A stretch of DNA of 64,000 nt, taken from positions 44,384,623 to 44,448,622 of the forward strand of contig CM038714.1 of assembly GCA_021613375.1 (NCBI GenBank), given 5' to 3'. The first letter of the stretch is position 1; every line of letters starts with the position of its first letter. Below, piece by piece: positions 36,261-48,847 of this stretch. Origin of the DNA: Megaleporinus macrocephalus. Taxonomy: Eukaryota > Chordata > Actinopteri > Characiformes > Anostomidae. Position numbers and translations under genes: made by a program. The notes under the pieces are model-generated. The model saw only the letters and a program-made list of their open reading frames with translations. It was not told where the DNA came from and searched no databases.

Positions 36261-37791
36261 CAGTATAAAATACAGCTGAGATCTTATTTGCATTAACACA
36301 CTCCCTCTCGTGTTCTACTGCTTAAACTGAACAAGAACATATGCTGAATTTTTAATTTGTATTTTCATGGGTCCCTTGAGTCACAGGGGGCCTCTGGGCA
36401 CATCCAATGTAGTCTTTTTAGGTTTCCTGCTTTGGACTAAACAAACAAGAAACTCTGCAGATGCAGGCTCTACAGTGAGCAAACAGTTCAGCTCTTACCT
36501 TTTATTTCCCAGTTTTAACTCTTAGACTGAAACAGGCTGCTCGTCACTGTTTCTTGATAACGTTGATAAGTAAATGTGCTCTGTTCTGATTGGCTACTGC
36601 GTATCAAACCTCATTTAAAAAAGCATTCCAGGCTGAAAAACCCCTTATAGATTCAACATAAATTAGCTAAATTAATGTACTGGAGGGTAAATAGTGTAAT
36701 TGCATTTTACATTAATTTGTAAAATTCCTGTTTTTGCAGTTTAGTTTGCCATATATAAAAAATGAAACACTTCTTTCTCACATTTCTTGGGATTATAATG
36801 CACACACCCTGAGGAGATTAAAAGATGATTCATTTCACAGCAAAAAAAACCCCAAATCCTTTAATCTGTGTAAACCCTACTGCTGTGAAACACTGGTCAA
36901 TAATCACTGTCTAAATCTGACAAGAGCTTAAGATATGTGGTAGTGGAGACGCCACCTTCGTTCTGGGCTGCATACCTGCATTTTATGAGCAAACAACAAC
37001 CTTCAAACGCTGGACACAATGCGGGAAAAGTGTAGATCCAGTGTGAATTAAGTGTGATCCAAATGCTTAATTACATTTTATCAAGGAGACTTTAGAAAAA
37101 ACAGAGACATCAAACACAGGAACACTGAAAAGTGAGCTCAAGTATAAACCTATATAGTCCACGCGTTGTTCCCCATCCACCTGCACTTATTTCAAGGTGT
37201 TTTTTCTGGCCTTCCCTTTGGCTTTAACACTGCACCAATTCCAGCAGGAGGATAAATTGTGTACACTAAAAATTACAGCCATTGAAAGCACCGTCAATGA
37301 GGCAGTGCTGCACAGCCCCGGGCATGACGCAACCTGTTCAAATCACCTGTTTGGATGGACAAAGGCTTTTACTTTCTAATAATAAAGGAAAGCGCAGAGA
37401 GTATGCTATGTAAATAAAGCAGAGGACACAGATAAGGGTCCGGTCATTGTCACTGTGCGAGCTAATGAGAAACCAAGGTCTGGGAGGATTATGAGCTGTA
37501 TTTCTTTTTCGCTTTTAGAAGCTGCAGAAGCACACTAGCCTTTGGCGGCAGAGCTGGATTCATTACAGTGCAATGTGCCATGATGAGCAGTTTCATGTCA
37601 CAGACTTCCGAATTAACGATGTTTTGTGGTGAAATGTTACACCAAGTCGAAATCTGACATGTAGATACATGTCCTTGACCAATTTCGCAAAGGCTTTTGG
37701 CTGCCTTGACTTCTGAAAAGGCCCTTAGAAAGCGCTGCATTTAGCATTTGCTACTCATTGGCTCTAAATAAGCTAAAGCTAAAACAATTAA

Positions 37792-38542
37792 GGGCATTTT
37801 CACACCAGCACTAGTTAGTCTGGTTAAAACGGACTCTGGTTCGTTTGCACTCTTGGTGTGGTTCGTTTTGGTAGGTGTGAAAACAGTAATCGCACTCGGG
37901 TGCGGACCAAAACAACCGCACAAGACCCTTGATAGGAGGTGGTCTCAGTCTGGTTTCAAATGTACTCTGGAGCGGTTTGTTTGTGTTGAGATCCAACCTC
38001 GATTCGACCCAAGTACTAGATGTACTCATCAAGGTTAAGCTAAACAGCTCTTGTAGCTAGGTGTGCTTTGCATTATGGGATTATGCATTACGTGTAAACA
38101 GAGAAGTGGATAACTGTGGAAGCTAACCGGGCAAGGACAATGAACTATTGAACTATTGTTCAACGTTATGAGGAACGTTGTCTACTTGATGTTTGGAGTG
38201 AGCTGGGTGTTCTGCAGGTGGACTGTAGTGCAGGTATATTATCAGATTATTATTACAGCTATAAACAGATGCTGTCTCTGCCGCTGCTCCGCGCTACACT
38301 GTACAAGAAATGTGCAGTAGTTTGGGAAAACCGGATCTTCTTTTACTTTCTTGCTTACACGCCAGATAGCTTTTACCAATCAGAGGAGAGGGCGTGGTCT
38401 TGTGGATTATTGAGGCGCATTTTGGTGCATTTTGGTTTTTGCCTGGGTGAAAACAAACCAAACCGAGGAGGAAACAATCCAAGTAAATGAACTCATTATC
38501 TGATCCGGACCAGTGAAACGAAGTACAGGTGTGAAAACGCCC
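37792..38542. mobile_element. PIF/Harbinger-type MITE
   Basis: It starts GGGCATTTTCACACC and ends GGTGTGAAAACGCCC, giving terminal inverted repeats that differ at one of 15 bases. Both ends are flanked by TAA (37789-37791 and 38543-38545), the 3-bp TWA target duplication of PIF/Harbinger. It is 751 bases long. Internal GGTGTGAAAACAG near 37875 repeats the terminus. No transposase frame is present. Confidence 0.75.
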
Positions 38543-38959
38543 TAAATAATGAATCACAATGTACTGCATTATTTTGTACAGTTATTTGCCAAAAAATATT
38601 TATAATTTATTATTTACGCTCATTTCTGACTGAAGTTTGTGCTCGAATCTCTGACTTCGTTCAGATTTGGTGATCTCTGAAACAAATGTACATCCTTGAC
38701 AAACGGTGCTATTGTGTTAGCTGCATTGGCCTCTTAAGGGGTGGCCTTTTGTACAACAGCCCTACTTAATCAGGATTACTCACCTTGTATTTTCTCATAT
38801 TTAACCTAAAGACGTTTATAAAGCAATGCTTTTAGTTATAACCATACAGGTGGACAAAATCAGCTTCATGAGAATATGTGTACTGTTTTGAATAATTCAT
38901 TAAAACATTATTTTACATTTAACCGGCATGTGCAGCAGCTAGAAGCTTGGTCACGCTAT

Positions 38960-39215
38960 TTTAGCCAATGTGGGACATTTCTAGACCTGTGATGTGTCGC
39001 ATTGTCTTGCTGGAAGATCACACTCGCCCCAGGGAAGACAATCAGCATGTATGGGTGTACGTTATTTGCAAGGATGGAGTCATACCCATATCAGTGGAGT
39101 ATGCCTTCCACATGGATGAGTGGGCCCAGTGAGTGCTATGAAAGCATTCCCCAGACGATAACACTGCCACCTATGCACCGTCGAAAGTAAGAGGTGGTCA
39201 TATTAATGTGACTCA
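38960..39215 (-). mobile_element. DNA-transposon relic, antisense transposase-like
   Basis: CATTGTCTTGCTGGAAGATC, GGATGGAGTCATACCCATAT and CCCCAGACGATAACACTGCC resemble the antisense transposase words of common fish Tc1/mariner-like repeats. There are no clear termini. Confidence 0.45.
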
Positions 39216-42179
39216 ACTGTGTATTTCATGTGAAAGCAGGGCTCACAAGAACCTACGCATGAAAATCATGTCATTTGCACACACAAGACACAATTTCCCA
39301 ATTTTTACCCCAATGCCCAGTCAGAGAAACAGGGAACGCATGTCACCATGCAAAGAAATCAGCAACCAAGGTCTGGCATGATTAGGAGCTAAACTGCTGT
39401 TTCACCTTTACAAGGCACACAAGCTTTAATTGGCAAAATTCCATATATTTCAAAGTGTCATAGACTTTTGGAGTAAATACATTTTATTAGCAAAAATATG
39501 CCAAGTTCAACCTTGTAGAAATCTGACATGCAGAAACACAAAAAATGGTGGAAGCACTACATTTATCATAATTAAGTCCTGTTTTATTTTATTTATTTAT
39601 TTATTTTTTGAATTTTTGGTGAACTCACAAATTTGTATCCTTGACCAATAGGTCAAGGGTCTGGGTTGTATGGTAAACGATGACTAAACAAGCCACGATC
39701 ACAAGAATAAGATGTTTAGGCAGATACACAACAATACGCCATATTAGCGTCACCGGCACAACTCACAGCTTTTCTGCTTCATTTAAGCTCTGTTCCATTT
39801 TTCAAGATGGCAGCCGGCAAGCCTATTGGTCTAATATAGTTATTATTATATTTCTGTGTTTTTACTGTTTATGTTTGAAATTTTAGCTACCTTGCTAAGC
39901 TATCTTGCCAATTTTCTAGTGTAGATGTGGTCATGCCAGCGAATGCATAGCGAGGAGAACTAATGCTAGAGGGCGCTACCAAGCAAGTCCAACATGAATG
40001 GGTTGCTATGGAGCTTTTGTGCAAAATCATAGTTTGTAAATGCTTTATCATTTTTCACACAAGCAATTTTTTGAACAGCATAACACATTCCCACCCTGCT
40101 GGTACATTTTTGGGAGCTTTTAAACTCGAGTTTTAGGACCTTATAATGGGGCCTCATGTACATACATGACTTCAGTGCACACAGGCCGCTCTACTGAGCC
40201 AATAATTTGAGCAGTGATGTGGTTTTCTGCTGCTGTTTGCTGTAGAAAACGTTTATTGTATCCTATCATTCTTTAATCATCAGTAGAGACGTTGTAAACG
40301 TAAGACTCTAACGTTAAAATGCATTCACTTAAAAAGGGCCTCTCTGGACATCAATGAGCCAAAAAGTCTTTGTGGAATGCGAGCGTGATGGTATTCAAAG
40401 CGCATTCACGACAGAAGGGCATGTTTTAACATGCAGCCAGTGAAGCTAATATTCAAATGTATTTTATGTGTTTGTAATTCTTCTCATTCCCCGAGCTTAT
40501 TTGCACAAATCTCGCTTCGATTATTGCTCATTTTCTGTTGCTTTTTACACAACTGCCTTTTGAAAGCTTTGACCGAATTGGGCTGGCAAGCATGCTGTGA
40601 CTATGTATTCCTTGACAATTTCAGAAGCACAATCACTCGGAGTAATGAACCATAGAACTCTGAAAATGCAATGAAAATGCCACACAGCAATACAGAGGAA
40701 AGAAATGGCCAATGTTCACGAAGTGGTGGCAAAGCAATAGCTGGCGAGACTGTTGCAAGCCACATACTTAACATACTGTCTCCCCACTCTGTTTGTCATT
40801 AATATTGATGGCTGGGGTTGAGCCAAGCGAGGCCAGGTACATGGTGGCAGAAAATACCAATCTGCATGAAATCATCCACTATTGACAGCAGAATCAATGG
40901 AGACACCTCTTATTCATTTGGACAGGTGCCTCCTTCTGTAGCCCATCAGGTGTCAATTGCTGCATCCCAAAGAAGCCTTTAGCTGCCCCAAGTACAGCAT
41001 AAGTACAGGTCCAGTACTGGTCCACTGCATTAGAAGACACCGGCAAATATGTAATCTTGGCCCTTTGTGGAGCATAGCTACATAAATTGTGTTTAAAACA
41101 TGATATTTACTAAGAAACTCAATATCTCAACTTGGAAGCTCCTGTCAGTGTGGGTTTCATTTCTACTGATGCACAAAAACAGCTCCCCTTTGTGGAAGAT
41201 CTTCAGACTATAACACGTTCACAAGTAAATGAGTATGTTCCAAAGCTGTGACTATATGCTTTACAGGTGTACAGAACAAAAACATTTTCCAAACTACTGC
41301 AAATTAGTTTAAAAAAATTCTAAATATAAATATATATTTAAATAAATATTTAACTAAAGATGGCTGGGAAACCATTGGGACACTTGAGCTGTTTGGAAAA
41401 ATGATTTTTTTCCTAAGAATTTTTTTCAGATGGTATGTCGCACTCTAGGACAAACAGTGAGAGATTTGCTCTACTGTAGTCTAAAAGCCTTTTAACTGCC
41501 CCTTATAATCCATTGTTGTATAGGTGGGCAATATGGCAAAACAATTACATCATAATACTTTAAGACATTGCTATAATGGACAATATGTATCACAATACTG
41601 AGTTTTTCTAATATTTCATAAAACAAATATGACCAGTAGTAACACATACTAATAATAATAAATCTACAGGAAGATGTTTATGTAGTGCTTTACAAAGTTC
41701 ACTACACTAAATCATTTAAACAGACCTAATTGTGCTCTATTTGTAATGAAACATGGTTACTTAGTGTAAGTACTGACCATATCCACAATATGCACAGAGA
41801 AGAGTATTGCAGCATGACCTCAACAATCACTATAACAATAACAATAACATCCCATTAACCCCTAAAAAAATATTTAATATTATTAAAGATGTTTAAAATT
41901 AATCTAGCCCTCTCTAGCTCTTTATCCATTCTTTTCCAGTGCCTAATCACTATGTCACTAGAAAAGTGCAGGATGGTTCTGCATAAACAACAAATAGAGG
42001 ATTGCGAGTCAGAACGTCTGTGGATTAGAGCTCGGGCATCTGCCCTAAGTGAGTACAGGCAGTTTGGTTGCTGTAGGTTGAACGAAACTGTAACGATAAA
42101 CTATAAAGTAGATTAGAGAAATTTGTTTCAAGGGGAATAGTGAGGTTATTGGAATTATAAAGCCACCTTTTATTTTAAA

Positions 42180-42372
42180 CTTACTTCTTGTTTTTATCTT
42201 ATTTATGTTTATTTTCTTTTGTACACATTTGGAATATACACACAGTATGTTTTTCTTTTTCTTTTTGTTGTGTATGTATAATGTATATGTGTGTTTTATG
42301 TCTGATGGACCCCAGGAAAAGTAGCTGTATCATTATAGGAGCTAATAGGGATCCAAATAAAATAGACAACTA
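42180..42372 (+). mobile_element. LINE 3' end
   Basis: A T-rich stretch is followed by ATGGACCCCAGGAAAAGTAG, CATTATAGGAGCTAATAGGG and ATCCAAATAAAATAGACAAC. 'GGACCCCAGGAAGAGTAG...GCTAATGGGGATC' is a familiar fish LINE 3' terminus. It is inserted between two related segments (about 41985-42115 and 42371-42505). Confidence 0.65.
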
Positions 42373-43218
42373 AACAACAAATAGATGAGTGCTGGTCAGT
42401 ATGTCTGTGGATCAGTGCTTGGGGATGTGCAGTTTGGAGGCTGTAAGTTAGTACATGCAGTTTGGAGGCTGTAGGTTAAATAAAATTGTGAGATTTGGAT
42501 GTAAACGAAAATGGATATGACTTCATAGTAATAATAATAATCTTTAGCAACCATTGTAATCTTTATTTCTAGAGCACTATTCATGTCAGTGGCAGCTAAA
42601 GGTGTTTTACAGACATCAGTAATAACATTAGTCTTGTGTCTTAATGAGCCAAAGACTAAGTTCAAAAAGTAGTAAGTTGTTAAAGTTTTAATTAAACCCA
42701 GAATTGAAGAGTTACATGTTTAATTGTTTCTTAAAAGTCAAATGATCATCTTGTGAAGTGAAGTGCTTTAATTAAATAGAACCAATTTTATAACTCTGTT
42801 GCTTTTAAAGAAGAAATATCAGATCTGAATCATCTGATAATTTTGTAATATCTGTATCAGCATTAAATAAAAAAGCTAAAGTCGTATCTCTGGACCTGGG
42901 GACTGTCATACGTGTCCTACACTCTTAAAACTAAAAGTGCAAGAAATGGTTTGTAGAGGAGCAGCTTCCCCAAAGAGTCTTTCAGTTGAGTGGTTTCAAT
43001 TACGTTTTTTAACAGGACTATTAGATTGAAAGCTTCTTTAGGGAACCAACTGCGTTAATCTGTGGCTTTGCTCCAAAGATCCCATTCTTTGGCAGTTTTA
43101 GTTTTTAGAGCGCATGTATTTATGTACAACGTCTGGGGCTTTATTGATTTACAACCATTATTAGCTGGTATATTGTTGTAGGTAAAGTCATTTACACTCC
43201 AAGTTCAGATCAAGGTTA

Positions 43219-43440
43219 CATACACTATGTGCAAAAGTTTGCAGATACCTGCTCATCTTCTGAAATCAAGCGTATTAATAGGCCGTCTGCTCCCTTTTTG
43301 CCGCAGTGGCAGCTGTTTTATGGTCCTGTTTAATGGTCCTTATACCCCTTTAGCCGACACTTGGCACTGGGCATGGTGACCCTAGGCTTATGTGAGGCTG
43401 CTGCACAGCTTCACATTCCATGAGCACTCTTTGTATTTAA
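43219..43440 (-). mobile_element. Tc1-like transposon end fragment
   Basis: It begins CACTATGTGCAAAAGTTTGC, a Tc1-type terminus. It then shows GGCACTGGGCATGGTGACCC and TAGGCTTATGTGAGGCTGC, words on the antisense strand of a fish Tc1 transposase. The right end was not identified. Confidence 0.6.
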
Positions 43441-43993
43441 TTGGTTATACTGGAAGGTGTGAGCTAACCTCACTAACTCTGAATTATGTTGGGATACATA
43501 TAGATCCTTGTTGTATCCTAAGCAAACTTTCCTAATCAAGTCAAGGCACCAGCAACTGCACAAAACATAAATGATGCAAAGACAAAAGTCAATAATGTAC
43601 TCTGAGAGACCAATTTAAAACAAGACTTTAGTAATTGTTCCGATGATAGAACTATCTGGACATCCATCTGCTCCTTCTCATTAGAGAACCTCACAGTTAT
43701 CCGTCACTACAACTTTTGTTGTGGTCCAATCAATAGCATCTGATTCTGTAAGAGACTTGATAAAATAGTGAACCTAAAGTAATTAAGAACCTTACTTGCA
43801 GCAGCCTTACGATGAGAGAGTTGAGAAAGAAATCGCCAATTAATAGAAGAATATTGAGTGAAAGGGTGATGCAGCAGGATTCATTTCATTAGACTATGCT
43901 CCTCTACATCTAAGGGCATCAAACAAACGGAACAAAGTACCATGCTAAAGACGAGCTTTTCTTTTGCTTAGTAGAGCAGTGTCTTTTCTATCA

Positions 43994-45335
43994 GCAATCA
44001 GAACCATAGACTCTGAGAGGTCAACCAGTCAGAAATATAGCCTCTGATAGGTCAACCAGTCAGAAATATAGCCTCTGATAGGTCAACCAGTCAGAAAAAT
44101 AGCCTCTGAGAGGTCAACCAGTCAGAAATATAGCCTCTGAGAGGTCAACCAGTCAGAAATATAGCCTCTGATAGGTCAACCAGTCAGAAAAATAGCCTCT
44201 GATAGGTCAACCAGTCAGAAATATAGCCTCTGAGAGGTCAACCAGTCAGAAATATAGCCTCTGATAGGTCAACCAGTCAGAAAAATAGCCTCTGAGAGGT
44301 CAACCAGTCAGAAATATAGCCTCTGATAGGTCAACCAGTCAGAAATACAGCCACTGAGAGGTCAACCAGTCAGAAATACAGCCTCTGACTTGTCAGCAAG
44401 TCAGGAATACAGCCACTGATAGGTCAATAAGTCAGGAATACAGCCACTGATAGGTCAACCAGTCAGGAATACAGCTTCTGATTGGTCGTCGAGTCAGGAA
44501 TGCAGCCTCTTATTGGTCGTCAAGTCAGGAATACAGCCACTGATAGTTCACCAAGTCAGGAATACAGCCACTGATAGGTCACCAAGTCAGGAATACAGCC
44601 ACTGATTGCTTAACAAGTCAGGAATAAAGCCTCTTATTGGTTGTCAAGTCAGGAATACAGCCTCTGATTTGTCAGCATGTCAGGAATACAGCCTCTGAAT
44701 GGTCAACCAGTCAGGAATACAGCCTCTGAATGGTTAACCAGTCAGGAATACAGCTTCTGATTGGTCTTCAAGCCAGGAATACAGCCTCTTATTGGTCGTC
44801 AAATCAGGAATACAGCCACTGATAGGTTAACAAGTCAGGAATACAGCCACTGATTGCTCAACCTGTCAGGAATAAAGCCTCTAAATGGTCAACCAGTCAG
44901 GAATACAGCCTCTGAATGGTCAACCTGTCAGGAATACAGCCTCTGATTTGTCAACAAGTCAGGAATAAAGCCTCTTATTGGTCATCAAGTCAGGAATACA
45001 GCCACTGATAGGTCAACCAGTCAGGAATACAGCCTCTGATTTGTCAACCTGTCAGGAATAAAGCCTCTGATTGATTTGATTGGTGGACAAGACAGGAACA
45101 CAGCTTCTGATTGATCGCTAAGACAGAAACACAATTTCTGATTGGTTGACAAGACAGGAACACAGCTTCTGATTGGTCGACAAGACAGGAACACAGCTTC
45201 TGATTGGTTGACAATACAGGAACACAGCTTCTGATTGGCCGACGAGTCAGAAACACAGCCTCTGATTTGTGAGCAAGTCAGGAACACAGCTTCTGATTGG
45301 CCGACAAGTCAGGAACACAGCCTTTAACTGGTTGT
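43994..45335. repeat. 31-bp minisatellite, about 43 units
   Basis: The unit reads GTCAGAAATATAGCCTCTGA then TAGGTCAACCA. Units are nearly identical at 44000-44390 and become progressively different to the right, where GATTGGTCGACAAG and GGAACACAGCTTCT forms dominate. A few units carry indels, for example near 45065. The Ser/Cys-rich frames on the minus strand at 45021-45287 come from the array and are not genes. Confidence 0.95.
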
Positions 45336-48169
45336 CAGACTCAACCAAGGTGTCTATTGATGGCTAACAGCCATGCTAATAACAGTAATCTTTTTAATAT
45401 GGAAAAATAAAAAGACAGTTTAAAAAATGTTGCACTGGAGCCCTCATTGTAACACCACAACCCTAGTCTTCCTGGAAAAAGTAGGAAAACAATAGGAAAA
45501 GTGTCTGGCATGTAGCATTCCCGAGATTTGTTCTATCATATATGTTGTATATGACATCAATGAACATTTTATTTACCTTTGAAAAGTTCCGAGTGAAACC
45601 AGAAGAAGTTCTTCTTGGGCTTTTTTGTTTTAGCTGGTACCTTGATTTTTAACATAATCCAGAAATAATATCTAGAAACACAGTCAATTCTTTGTAAAAC
45701 ATACCCAAAGCCTCTTCCAAACCTGCTTAAACCACGTCCAGGTTGTGCAGACATGCTGATGTGGTTTATAAGTGTGAACTACACAACTACACAAAAAGGT
45801 TCATGATTTCTAGAAACATCTTCAGTTTAAAAAAATAGCAATTAATAAAAAGAAAAAAAAAACAAACAAAGAAGAACAAGTCAGTGAGACCTTAACAAAG
45901 ACCTGGATGCAGGTGGAGAAAAGTTTTACAGGATGTGTTTACAGAAAAGATTTGCGTGACTATTGACTCTCAGTATTTGTTCGCAACATTTGCCTCACAT
46001 CTCCAGTGCTAAACTAAAGATTAGTGACAGTAACAGAGTTTAGGCAGTTTGTAGTTTTCCTTTAAACTGATCTTATTATGCGTGCTAACAAGTTGACTAA
46101 AGGCCCAATGGGCACAAGATCTTTAACATCATTGATCAATATGGTAGTGTGTGATGTTCCGCTCCAGCTGAGGCGTTCTGCTGAGAACCTTCCGTGCACA
46201 GGTGAGAAGCCCATCACAATCTCACCTGGCCCAGCCGGCTGGGTCTCCCCGGAGCTGCTCGCTCTATTTTGGGGGAGGATCACCGCTATTTAATTAAGCG
46301 CCACTCCCTTCAAACAGCTCCAGCAATGGAAGCACAGAAAATGAACAGTTTCCCTGGGTTCCCACCCTGGCTGTTTTAAAAAAGCCTCTAAGTAGGTTAC
46401 AGAGGAAAAAAAGAGAAAAGAAGTAGGCTACCGGTGAGGCTCAGGAGAGCACCGAGCTGGAGCTTCAGTGTTACTGAGAGACTGCTTCCACTTCAGAGGG
46501 AAATTTGGACAGAAAGGAATCTGAAGAGCTGCACGTTGGGCAAAGTTCTCAAAAAGCAGTCTCCTGACCAAAACAAGAAAAGGACAGAGTGAGAGAGAGA
46601 CAACTATATGGGTGGAAGGAGAAAACATGTGAATGTTGCCGTGGCTGATGCTCAGCAGGGCTTTTGTGCTTAACGCCGTTTCTTTGCACAAACCTACAGA
46701 TGTTTCATCTGTTTCACCCCGGGTGGGTTTTTTTTCCTCTCACACATAAGATTGTAATTAGGCTCCAAACGTTCTGCTACAGGACGTGGAATCTGTGTTT
46801 ATAAAAAAAAATACTAGAGTACAAAGCCACAAGCCAGTGTGCAAACATGACACCACGTTATTTGTATTCCGAGCGTGGTTTTTATATTAGATTAAGATGA
46901 AAAGTGAAACAAAGCTGTTGGCATTAGTCCCCTGTGGCTTCTTCAGAGCAGAGGACAAATGAGATGAATGTACCAGCTGGCAGAGCTAATGTATTCAGCT
47001 CTTAAAGAAATCCTCTCGGCCTGAGCTAATATTTACCCATACTCGCTGCATATGGATTCTGACAATAGCATTTTTAATGGGGTTCATTATGTCCATGTTA
47101 CTGTACCTCACAAAGGTGGCAGTACCACAAACGTTTCCAGTGAGATCTATGTAACCAGTGCTCAGACAGTTCCACTCCTTAGTACATACATGTCTAGGAC
47201 ATTAGTCTTGGATACGTGACCATCCTTGGCTTGCATAATGGCCTCATCGTACTGGGTATGGAACTGGTACAAGACACATCTGTGGTCCCATGGCGAATGG
47301 GGTACAGGGGGGGCTCATAAATTGTGTAGCAACAGATGGACTACAGTCAGTAATGGTAACCTACAAAGTGCACCTCTATGGTAGGTGTACCAATAACATG
47401 GCTTTTGTTCCCAGTGCTTGGCAAACATAGTTTATTTAACTTCCAGTCATAATGACCATCAAGTAAAAGGCACACAGATATTCTGTCCCCAAAGATCTCA
47501 CTGATGTTATGTTCTCCTCCAAAGATATATATAACTAACTACCCAAACTATCCAATACAACTAAATACCCAAACTATCCAAACTTCTATCTCGTGTGCAT
47601 TGGCTACAGAAGATTAGGTCTAAGATGATCCACTTGTGGTGAGTTTCCAAACTGCAGTTCAAACAAGAGTAAAAGACGCAGAGAAAACGAAACTCCTAGC
47701 AACCATGCAAGACCTGGTAGACCACCACAACTGTCCCCGTCACATAAAGGGTATTTAGAGGGTCTATTTTGCTCATTCTCATGGTTTCATCTTTCAGATA
47801 AGAAAAAAATCAAGCAAATCAGTCTTGCTTCAGATCTGAAACTAACTATTTCTGTCCATCCCTCCACACTGCGGGTCTGACAGGACTCATGGTTGAGATA
47901 TGGATCTTGGATCTTAAGAAAAAAAAAATGCGACACATGGCTTCTAAGGCTAAACTCTGAATGTTGGGAAAAACATTGCTTTGAACAAAATGAAAGCGAG
48001 CACTGAAAAGAATTGAAGCTGTAATAAAGACAAAGAGTGGACACTAAATTAAATGTTTTCTTTTTGCCCGATGCTAAAAATGACTAATTTAATTAGTAGT
48101 CACAGAGTTCTGCAGAAAACCGCAGATACAACTGATACAAGGTGGGGGGTGTAGGGCTGAAATAATAAT

Positions 48170-48320
<151 letters not shown>

Positions 48321-48321
48321 A

Positions 48322-48782
48322 TACTACCGCTCAACAGTTTAGGATCACTTTAGAATTTAATTTCATGCAATTCACAAACAATACTGTCCATTTCACAATT
48401 AATGTAAGTCTATCAGATGATTTTTAAAGAATAAAAATGTTTGTATTAAAGTCTATTTTTGTATAGAGGCTTATTTTACATATAGTCTATTATCAGTAAT
48501 TCTCAGTCCTCTGTCTAAATCTCCTGGTACGGCCGCCAATCCAAGTTAAGGATGTTATTGGGCTCATTGGTTGTTAGGACACTCTTGCTCAATTGTGATG
48601 CACAGCTGAAAAACATTCTACTAATAAGTGAGTATAAAAGGGAGAACAACATTCTAGGTTAGTTTAGTATCTGAAGCATCAGCAGTTGATGGCTTGCTGA
48701 CCGACTCAAAATGACCAAAAAGAAACAACTTTCTTTAGAGACCCGTCAGTCCCTTGTTGTGTTAAAGAAGGAAGGATACTCC

Positions 48783-48789
<7 letters not shown>
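48322..48789 (+). mobile_element. 5' end of a Tc1-like transposon cut off by a (TA)n run
   Basis: The left terminus TACTACCGCTCAACAGTTTA followed by GGATCACTT is the typical 'CACTACCGTTCAAAAGTTT' end of a fish Tc1 family. After about 390 bases of non-coding leader, an ATG at 48711 opens a frame beginning MTKKKQLSLETRQS and continuing LVVLKKEGYSIE, the N-terminus of the transposase DNA-binding domain. The frame then runs straight into (TA)n at 48788. The remainder of the element is absent from the sequence that follows. Confidence 0.8.

Positions 48790-48843
<54 letters not shown>
48788..48843. repeat. (TA)n microsatellite replacing a transposase body
   Basis: A pure TA run of about 56 bases directly follows codon 26 of the transposase remnant. 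Confidence 0.96.

Positions 48844-48847
<4 letters not shown>

Noticed and set aside
45021..45287. Cys/Ser-rich frames on the minus strand
   Set aside because: They lie entirely within the 31-bp minisatellite and change frame with its indels.
45569..45754. 61-residue minus-strand frame with an Arg/Gly-rich start and Lys-rich end
   Set aside because: No match to a family I know, short, and unsupported by splice sites or neighbours. Not reported as a gene.
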